Positions 1 through 5,170 of a DNA stretch of 6,993 bases are shown here, in pieces. How positions within the stretch are numbered: the first letter of the stretch is position 1; each line of letters opens with the position of its first letter. The DNA is taken from contig PMXH01000149.1 of NCBI GenBank assembly GCA_003165855.1, positions 4,241 through 11,233 on the forward strand. Direction: 5' to 3'. The notes under the pieces were generated by a model that worked only from the letters and a program-made list of their open reading frames with translations, searched no databases and was not told where the DNA came from. This DNA comes from Acidobacteriaceae bacterium. Lineage in GTDB: Bacteria > Acidobacteriota > Terriglobia > Terriglobales > Acidobacteriaceae. The translations under genes were made by a program, and so were the position numbers.

Positions 1-53
1 GCGATGTGGATGCCCGGTTTGCGAGTCGACGAAGACACGTGGACCTAAGACCT

Positions 54-72
54 TATTCAAACCTTTTGAATA
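54..72. repeat. AT-rich inverted repeat (8-bp arms)
   Basis: TATTCAAA (54-61) and TTTGAATA (65-72) are perfect inverted arms around a 3-base centre. The element sits six bases after a possible stop codon at 46-48. There is no T-run after it, so it is a poor intrinsic terminator. It could equally be a protein-binding dyad or chance in AT-rich DNA. Confidence 0.35.
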
Positions 73-75
73 TGC

Positions 76-140
76 GGTAATTTCAACGTTACCACAAGCC
101 CATCAGCGCCAAACACAGGTAATCAACTGGGAACGTTACC
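76..140. repeat. Pair of GGTAA...TTACC inverted repeats
   Basis: GGTAA at 76-80 pairs with TTACC at 89-93, and GGTAA at 118-122 pairs with TTACC at 136-140. Both units end in the same nine bases AACGTTACC (85-93 and 132-140), so they form an imperfect direct duplication 47 bases apart. Paired dyads upstream of a promoter can be operator sites, but no regulator is encoded here and the arms are only 5 bp. The function is unknown. Confidence 0.35.
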
Positions 141-215
141 TTCGTTTGCCCCTCGGCACGACGCGTCGCGCGGCTCGTCTGTGCACCTTTTTCCTCCCTT
201 GTGGAAAAGGTCAGG

Positions 216-244
216 TTGACGCTGGCCCCGTCATCGAATAGAGT
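216..244 (+). promoter_or_regulatory. Candidate sigma-70 promoter for the propeller gene
   Basis: TTGACG (216-221, 5 of 6 to the -35 consensus) is followed after exactly 17 bases by TAGAGT (239-244, 4 of 6 to the -10 consensus). Transcription would start near 251 and give an untranslated leader of about 110 bases before the ATG at 364. This is a consensus match only. Closer alternatives such as TTGAGT at 303-308 lack a matching -10. Confidence 0.3.
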
Positions 245-353
245 GGCTGCGTTCGGTCGCCGCATCCCTTCCCTCGCGGCGTCCAAGATGACTGAACAGG
301 TTTTGAGTTTGGGTATTTGTGTGCTCACCTAGGTTTCGTGGATTTCTTAACTC

Positions 354-359
354 AGGAGG
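354..359 (+). promoter_or_regulatory. Strong Shine-Dalgarno that fixes the ATG at 364
   Basis: A perfect AGGAGG lies four bases before ATG 364. It decides the start. An upstream in-frame GTG at 319 has no ribosome site and would put 15 residues ahead of an otherwise normal signal peptide. Confidence 0.75.
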
Positions 360-363
360 TTCC

Positions 364-2508
364 ATGCAAATCAAGCAATTGAGTCTCATCTTTTCGCTTT
401 TTCTGACACTCTGTGTGTGCCCCGCCACACAGGCACAACGGGCGGGAAGAATCGAATCCATAAAACTGCTCACGGCCGACACGGGGTGGGCTGCGACAAA
501 CAAGAAACTTTTCTGGACAACCGACGGCGGCGCGCAGTGGAAGGACATCACACCCAAGCTGAACCACAAAGAACAGCATGTTTCCTCGGTTTTCTTCTTG
601 GACGCATCCACAGGCTGGGTCCTGCTGAACTGCGGCGACGGTCGCGACCGGATGGTTGACGACGTGTGCTTCGAATTTGCGCTAACCAAAACAGCAGGCG
701 AGAATTGGTCGGTGGTGCATCCGAAAATCGTAGATCCCGGCATTGACCCGTCCAACGTAAATGACGGCGTCGGGACATATTCCGGCACCACGTTCCTGGA
801 CTTTGCCGATCCGCAGCATGGCTGGGCTGTTTTGAGAAAGAGCTATGGTCTGCAGAGGAGCGAGGGAACGATGCTGCGGACCGTTGATGGCGGCACGACC
901 TGGACGCAGCTTTCGAGCGGGACTCCTCCGATTGCAGACGGGTTCCGCTTCGCAAATCCTAACGACGGATGGATGGTCGACGGGCGTGAGGGAGATCTCT
1001 ATGCTTCTCACGACGCAGGAAACTCGTGGCAGGAAGCCTCGCTGCCTAAGCCCGCGAGCATCGGCCCTGACACAGGTGTCAGTAACGACCTGCCGGTCTT
1101 CGTGAACGAGCGCCGCGGCTTCCTGCTAGCCCGGTATGCCGTAGGCCCTCCAATGGGGCCCGATTTGTCGACGCTGGTCTTGTTTGGGACCGGCGACGGC
1201 GGAAGGACCTGGAAAGAGGAGCGCGTCCTACCTCGGCTTCCCGACATTTATTCCTCAGGTCTGGCGGGCCCTGTTTTGGTCGCAGCGCACAGCGAGCAAG
1301 TGAAGGCAGCAGAAAGCGGGGGCGGGCACCGCCCCGCTGCGACAAGGCTTTCGCTCTATACGCTCGGACCGAACCAAGATCAAACGAGCAACACCGCCGA
1401 GGTGTCCTCCCAGGGGGCCGCGATCGAGCTAAGCTTCGTGGACCGTGACCAAGGCTGGGCCAACCTAACCGACGGGTTATTTGCCACTCGGGACGCTGGC
1501 AAAACTTGGGTCGACGTCACGGCCAGTGGACCGGCATTCGGTCCTGTGGGGGCGAGGCAGTCGCGTACCGGAGCGTCGCCTTCGCTGGCGGTCGGGCCAG
1601 CCAGTTCGGCGGAGATCCTCGACCCATCAAGCACCATTAGCACGCATCTCGGATTTGACGGATACAACGTGCCGACGATTCCGCAGATGACGGCGTGGAT
1701 CGCCTCGAGTCCGTTCTATGACGTATACATCTACCTCCCGAACTCACCAAACAGGCATGACGACCCTATTCTTGTGTCGAAGAATGGTCCGGGCTGGGTC
1801 TCCTCAATTGAGGGTCAGGGCTGGGGGATAGTGCCAGTTTGGTTTGGCCTGCAATCGACCTGCGATAAGGCGACCAACATCACGGAGTACATTAGCAACA
1901 CGCAAACGGTGGCCAGCAAAGAGGGTGCAGAGGAGGCCGACCAAGCGGTTGCACAGGACCAATTACTCGGCATCACTGCTGGGATCATCTTTCTCGACAT
2001 CGAGAACCACACGCCCGACCACAGCACCTGCAGCCTTGCGGTCCAAGCATACGTAGACGGGTTTGTGAGCGAGATCGGATTTTACAGCGGCTACAGTGCG
2101 GGCGTGTATGCAAACCCCGCTCCTATTACCAGCGACATTTCGCAGGTAAGTCCGGCCCCAGCGGAGATATGGATCGCGAGGTACGACGGCCATGTCACAA
2201 TCTGGAATGAGGTGATTAAAGACACCCTCTGGCCTGACGGCCAACGCATGCACCAGTTTCTAGCTAATACCAATCCCAAGAACGCGCCAAACGCAACCTG
2301 GGGCGGCGTTCCACTGAGCATCGACTACGACATTGACGATGGGCCGGCAGTGAACGCCAACACCTTCGCCAAGGCATACACCTACGGCACCCCAGCAATC
2401 AGTAACTGTCCCGGGGTGATTGATACAGTTCCTCTCGGCATCAATGACATGAGCAACGGAGTCTTCATCAACGGCCCGGGGCAAGCGGGCACTGTGGTGG
2501 GGTATTAA
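364..2508 (+). CDS. Secreted Asp-box/YCF48-like beta-propeller with DUF1906 domain (frameshifted, lacks HAF tail)
   Basis: The product is 714 residues and is probably exported, because residues 1-24 form a signal peptide (basic start, hydrophobic LSLIFSLFLTLCV core, cleavage likely after ATQA). Residues about 30-385 carry six Asp-box-like motifs: TTDGGAQW (52-59), a degenerate one ending W115, TVDGGTTW (173-180), SHDAGNSW (215-222), TGDGGRTW (276-283) and TRDAGKTW (375-382). Most are preceded by a GW turn, as in YCF48/BNR-type propellers. A Ser/Ala/Gly-rich linker (about 386-425) leads to a DUF1906/Rv2525c-like, glycoside-hydrolase-like region (about 428-675) with GFDGYN (430-435), FLDIEN (543-548), GVYAN (580-584), WIARYDG (603-609) and SIDYDID (652-658). 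The last 30 residues begin a HAF-type repeat (LGIND 691-695) that is cut off at TAA 2506-2508, while the repeat continues in the next frame. A surface or cell-wall glycan role is inference; no substrate can be named. Codon use is more mixed than in the two downstream genes. Confidence 0.85.
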   Translation: MQIKQLSLIFSLFLTLCVCPATQAQRAGRIESIKLLTADTGWAATNKKLFWTTDGGAQWKDITPKLNHKEQHVSSVFFLDASTGWVLLNCGDGRDRMVDDVCFEFALTKTAGENWSVVHPKIVDPGIDPSNVNDGVGTYSGTTFLDFADPQHGWAVLRKSYGLQRSEGTMLRTVDGGTTWTQLSSGTPPIADGFRFANPNDGWMVDGREGDLYASHDAGNSWQEASLPKPASIGPDTGVSNDLPVFVNERRGFLLARYAVGPPMGPDLSTLVLFGTGDGGRTWKEERVLPRLPDIYSSGLAGPVLVAAHSEQVKAAESGGGHRPAATRLSLYTLGPNQDQTSNTAEVSSQGAAIELSFVDRDQGWANLTDGLFATRDAGKTWVDVTASGPAFGPVGARQSRTGASPSLAVGPASSAEILDPSSTISTHLGFDGYNVPTIPQMTAWIASSPFYDVYIYLPNSPNRHDDPILVSKNGPGWVSSIEGQGWGIVPVWFGLQSTCDKATNITEYISNTQTVASKEGAEEADQAVAQDQLLGITAGIIFLDIENHTPDHSTCSLAVQAYVDGFVSEIGFYSGYSAGVYANPAPITSDISQVSPAPAEIWIARYDGHVTIWNEVIKDTLWPDGQRMHQFLANTNPKNAPNATWGGVPLSIDYDIDDGPAVNANTFAKAYTYGTPAISNCPGVIDTVPLGINDMSNGVFINGPGQAGTVVGY

Positions 2509-3250
2509 TCAGGCCGCCATTGGCCAGCCTATCTACGGCTTCCAAAATACAGCAGGCACCTGCACAACCATCAGCGTTCCGGGTTCGACATACGTCGAGG
2601 CGGGTGGAATCAATAACCTCGGCGACATCGTTGGCTTCTTTGAAGGCTCGGACGGGAGGTTTCATGGATTCCTGCAGAAGGCTGGGGGAACTCCTACCCA
2701 AATTGATTACCCTGGTGCCACAGGGACGTACCTGCGCGGCATTAACGACGCCGGGCAGATCGTTGGCTGGGCCTACGCCCCAAGCACGTTCTATTACCAG
2801 AGCTTTATGTACTATGGCACGCCGCCGAACTTCTACCCGCTTGGCATCAGCGGTAACTTCACCTATACGCTCGGCTTCGGCATTAACGGCGACGCCACAA
2901 TAACCGGCGCCTACTACTTTCAGCCGTTTACAGAGGACTTTGAACTCTCCGCCGTCCCGCCCTCCTGGAACGCGACCGTTATTGGGCTCACACCGGGCGG
3001 CAGCGCCAACACGGTGGCTGAGGGGATTAACGCCAACAACGAGTTGGCCGGTATCTACTACACTACGGCGTGCGCGAACACGGTCAACGAGTGTGGCTTT
3101 ATTTGGTCAGGAACTTACCTGGTGAATATCCTGCAATACGGCACCGATGCCGACGCTGCATACGGCATTAACGACTTCGCCCAGGTTGTAGGACCTTACA
3201 CGGATTCGGCCACCCAATACTCTAACGGGCTCCTGTGGACTCACCAATAG
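2504..3250 (+). pseudogene. Frameshifted HAF-repeat C-terminal part of the preceding gene
   Basis: This frame encodes 248 residues of HAF-type extracellular repeats, recognised by the recurring pattern GIN-x-x-x-x-(I/V)-x-G: GINNLGDIVG, GINDAGQIVG, GINGDATITG, GINANNELAG and GINDFAQVVG. It follows directly from the truncated repeat that ends the upstream ORF. Removing one G from the GGGG run at 2499-2502 gives a smooth join (TVVG then INQAAIGQPIYGF) and a single protein of about 961 residues. No ATG, GTG or TTG occurs in this frame between its upstream stop (2450-2452) and the ATG at 2807, although the repeat homology covers that whole stretch. The ATG at 2807 falls in the middle of a repeat, has no ribosome site and would give only 147 residues. 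The tail is therefore either a remnant of a broken gene or the effect of a one-base sequencing error. A programmed +1 shift is less likely because no slippery codon pair is apparent. Confidence 0.75.
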
Positions 3251-3273
3251 TCTCGAAGGTCAATTATCGAGAC
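3250..3273. repeat. Stem-loop at the end of the HAF frame
   Basis: GTCTCGA (3250-3256) and TCGAGAC (3267-3273) can form a 7-bp stem with a 10-base loop. The left arm starts at the last base of the stop codon. No T-run follows, so it is at best a weak or factor-assisted terminator or an mRNA end-protecting hairpin. Confidence 0.35.
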
Positions 3274-3317
3274 AGCCGTAGTATCGTGCGCCGTTCATAC
3301 GTTATCCTAGTTTCCCA

Positions 3318-4940
3318 GTGGCCAGCGCAACGAAAACTCCTCCCCCTCCAACCCGCGACCACCAACCCTCCCTCGCCACCGGCCTAGCCCTCATCTGGCT
3401 CGTCGCGCTCGCCAAACTCCTGTTCCACCTCTACTTCAACAACCGCTACGGCTACTTCCGCGATGAGTTCGATTACATGGTTTGCGGGGATCATCTGGCC
3501 TGGGGCTACGTCGACCAGCCGCCGCTCATTCCGTTCCTCATCCACATCAGCCGCGCCGTCCTCGGAGACTCACTCCGCAGCATTCGCTTCATTCCGGCGC
3601 TCGCGTCTTCTCTCCTCGTCGTGCAAGCCGCGGTCCTCGCCCGCGAGTTCGGCGGACGCCGCTTCGCCCTGCTCCTCAGCGCCGTCACCATCGTCATCGC
3701 GCCGCAATATCTTTCCAACGGAAGCCTGCTCGGCACCAACTGCCTCGAACCCAACCTCTGGATGGGCTGTGCCTACTTCGCCATTCTCGCCATCAAACGC
3801 GCCGGTACAGAAAAAGCCCCCCGCTATTGGCTCTGGTTCGGCGTTGTCGCCGGCCTCGGTCTGCAGGAAAAGTACTCCATCGCGGTCTTCGGCTTTGGCA
3901 TGGTCGTCGGCCTTTTGCTCACCCCGCAGCGCCGCGCCTTCCTCAATCCCTGGATCTGGATCGGCGGCCTCGCTGCCTTCCTGATCTTCCTGCCCAACCT
4001 GCTCTGGAACGTGCACTATCACTGGCCCTTCGTCGAACTGATGCATAACATCCGCGCCGAGGGCCGCGACGTCATCCTTCCTCTTCCTCAGTATTTCTTC
4101 CAACAGACGATCCTCGTTCACCCCTTCGCCGCCCCCATCTGGCTCACGGGACTATTCGCTCTGCTCTTCTCCGCCCGTCTCAAGCCCTACCGCGCGCTCG
4201 GTTGGAGCTACCTGGTTTGCTTTACCGTTTTCTTCGTTCTCCACGGCAAGAATTACTATCTAGCCCCTATATATCCCATGCTGCTGGCCGCCGGCGCCGT
4301 CATAATCGAATCCGCCCTTGATGGAGAGAAGACCGCTGACGCAGAAAACGCTCGCCCGCACGGCGCCTGGGCGAAACCCGCAATCATAGTCGCGTTGCTG
4401 GTCACCGGCGCGCATCTCGCTCCCATCACCGTGCCGGTTCTTTCTCCTGATGGCTTCCTCGCCTACATGAAATATCTTCCCTTCAAGCTTCCGGTCATGG
4501 AACACAGCCACGCCCGTGCCGCCCTGCCCCAGTGGTACGCCGATCAATTCGGATGGGAAGAAATCGTTGCCGAAACTGCCGTAGCGTGGAATCGCCTTTC
4601 CGCGGACGAGCGAACAGATAAAGCCTGCGGCATCTTCGCCCAGGACTACGGCCAGGCCGGCGCCATCGACTTCCTCGGGCGCCGCTACGGACTGCCTCCT
4701 GCCCTCAGCGGCCACCAAACCTGGTTTCTCTGGGGACCGCGCGGCTATTCCGGCAACTGTATGATCGTCCTCGACGACCGTCGCAAACGTCTCGAACAAC
4801 TTTGGGATCGTGTCGAGTACGTCGGCCAATCCGCCGACAATCCCTATGCCCTGGAAAAACAAATCGACGTCTACATCTGCCGCGGCCCAAAATTCGGCAC
4901 CCTCGCCCAACTCTGGCCGGAACTCAAGCGCTGGCGCTAG
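3318..4940 (+). CDS. GT39/ArnT-like polytopic membrane glycosyltransferase
   Basis: The product is 540 residues and matches the pattern of family GT39 (PMT_2/ArnT-like) enzymes, which move a sugar from a polyprenyl-phosphate donor to an acceptor on the outer face of the inner membrane. After a short Pro-rich cytoplasmic start, a first membrane helix (about 20-40) leads into the first outer loop with YGYFRDEFDY (44-53); its D49-E50 is the likely catalytic acidic pair. WGYVDQPPL (62-70) follows, a common feature of this family. Further hydrophobic helices lie at about 90-130, 145-160, 172-202, 211-230, 268-285, 293-308, 316-332 and 354-372. GKNYYLAPIYP (310-320) matches the conserved K-x-YYL-x-P motif near the donor site. 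Residues about 373-540 are mainly soluble. The GTG at 3318 is the only standard start after the in-frame stop at 3279-3281 and before the first helix, and it lacks a Shine-Dalgarno. The acceptor and sugar cannot be told from sequence; sugar addition to protein, lipid or polysaccharide are all possible. Codons are strongly C-ending. Confidence 0.85.
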   Translation: MASATKTPPPPTRDHQPSLATGLALIWLVALAKLLFHLYFNNRYGYFRDEFDYMVCGDHLAWGYVDQPPLIPFLIHISRAVLGDSLRSIRFIPALASSLLVVQAAVLAREFGGRRFALLLSAVTIVIAPQYLSNGSLLGTNCLEPNLWMGCAYFAILAIKRAGTEKAPRYWLWFGVVAGLGLQEKYSIAVFGFGMVVGLLLTPQRRAFLNPWIWIGGLAAFLIFLPNLLWNVHYHWPFVELMHNIRAEGRDVILPLPQYFFQQTILVHPFAAPIWLTGLFALLFSARLKPYRALGWSYLVCFTVFFVLHGKNYYLAPIYPMLLAAGAVIIESALDGEKTADAENARPHGAWAKPAIIVALLVTGAHLAPITVPVLSPDGFLAYMKYLPFKLPVMEHSHARAALPQWYADQFGWEEIVAETAVAWNRLSADERTDKACGIFAQDYGQAGAIDFLGRRYGLPPALSGHQTWFLWGPRGYSGNCMIVLDDRRKRLEQLWDRVEYVGQSADNPYALEKQIDVYICRGPKFGTLAQLWPELKRWR

Positions 4941-4953
4941 CAGATCCATGTGG

Positions 4954-4992
4954 GGACAGCCGCCCTCGGCTGTCCGCCGGGCGAAGCCCGGC
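4954..4992. repeat. Two tandem GC-rich hairpins, REP-like element
   Basis: The first hairpin is GGACAGCCG (4954-4962), loop CCCT, CGGCTGTCC (4967-4975), a perfect 9-bp stem. It abuts the second, GCCGGGC (4976-4982), loop GAA, GCCCGGC (4986-4992), a perfect 7-bp stem. The pair starts 13 bases after the glycosyltransferase stop codon. Two adjoining compact GC-rich hairpins between genes are typical of REP-type palindromic repeats spread through a genome, but only one copy lies in this window. No T-run follows, so a simple intrinsic terminator is less likely, although the hairpins could still end transcription or protect the mRNA end. Confidence 0.6.
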
Positions 4993-5070
4993 AGCCGCCC
5001 TGTGTTCACAGCAATGAAGAAACAGCACATCCCATTTCCGTTTTGTTAAACATTTTCCTCCGCTCTATGC

Positions 5071-5100
5071 TTGACATCGTAAGACGCGGTCGTCAACAAT
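5071..5100 (+). promoter_or_regulatory. Candidate sigma-70 promoter for the M3 peptidase gene
   Basis: A perfect -35 hexamer TTGACA (5071-5076) is followed after 18 bases by AACAAT (5095-5100, 4 of 6 to the -10 consensus). Transcription would begin near 5107, leaving a leader of about 65 bases. The 230-base gap behind the glycosyltransferase gene and the hairpins at 4954-4992 also favour a separate promoter here. Confidence 0.5.
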
Positions 5101-5118
5101 TCCTGCGCACGTCAACAC

Positions 5119-5132
5119 CGGTTTCGAAACCG
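5119..5132. promoter_or_regulatory. 14-bp perfect palindrome, candidate operator
   Basis: CGGTTTCGAAACCG is its own reverse complement and lies about 12-25 bases after the predicted transcription start of the peptidase gene. A 7-base direct repeat GTCAACA occurs just upstream at 5092-5098 (overlapping the -10) and 5111-5117. A dimeric repressor site is a reasonable reading, but no regulator is encoded nearby, and it could also act as a small mRNA hairpin. Confidence 0.4.
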
Positions 5133-5159
5133 TTCCACGTAATTCACTAAATTCTCCAC

Positions 5160-5163
5160 GAGG
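5160..5163 (+). promoter_or_regulatory. Ribosome-binding site for the M3 peptidase gene
   Basis: GAGG ends seven bases before the ATG at 5171, which is normal spacing. The ATG leads straight into a signal peptide, so the start is well supported. Confidence 0.6.
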
Positions 5164-5170
5164 TTCTTTC

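Larger units (their letters stand above)
1..363. other. Leader/intergenic region without a supported gene
   Basis: No convincing gene is visible here. In frame 1, bases 1-48 read through 15 codons to a TAA at 46-48 (ending VDEDTWT) and could be the tail of an upstream + strand gene, but this is too short to judge. A second frame is open from base 2 to a TAG at 239-241 and contains two Cys pairs near its start (CGCPVC). It resembles no family I recognise and has no start in view. The stretch carries an AT-rich inverted repeat at 54-72, two GGTAA...TTACC inverted repeats at 76-93 and 118-140, a candidate promoter at 216-244 and the ribosome site of the next gene. A 79-codon minus-strand frame (89-328) has a GTG start, no good ribosome site and no recognisable domain, so it is not called. 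Confidence 0.5.

Noticed and set aside
89..328. Minus-strand 79-residue frame over the leader region
   Set aside because: It starts at GTG without a ribosome site, overlaps the promoter of the next gene, and shows no signal, motif or recognisable domain.
319..363. GTG 319 as the start of the propeller gene
   Set aside because: There is no ribosome site there, and the extension would displace a normal signal peptide from the N-terminus. AGGAGG at 354-359 supports ATG 364.
2497..2508. Programmed +1 ribosomal frameshift at GTG GGG TAT TAA
   Set aside because: UAU is not a favourable codon for +1 slipping into AUU, and no prfB-like signal or downstream stimulatory structure is obvious. A one-base indel in the G run is simpler.
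2807..3250. Independent small gene starting at ATG 2807
   Set aside because: The HAF repeat similarity extends about 300 bases upstream in the same frame, the ATG lies within a repeat and there is no ribosome site.
3463..4121. Other long overlapping frames on both strands inside the glycosyltransferase gene
   Set aside because: They have low-complexity Ser/Pro/Arg or Glu/Gly composition and are typical out-of-frame shadows of a GC-rich gene.
5000..5011. CTGTG-TT-CACAG short dyad after the tandem hairpins, resembling a CRP-type half-site pair
   Set aside because: The arms are only 5 bp and nearly adjacent, unlike the TGTGA-N6-TCACA spacing, so chance is likely.
4260..5030. Minus-strand 256-residue frame over the glycosyltransferase 3' end and the intergenic hairpins
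   Set aside because: It is antisense to a clear GT39 gene with strong C-ending codon bias, which suppresses stops in the opposite frame; its translation is Gly/Glu/Asp/Val-rich with no domain.
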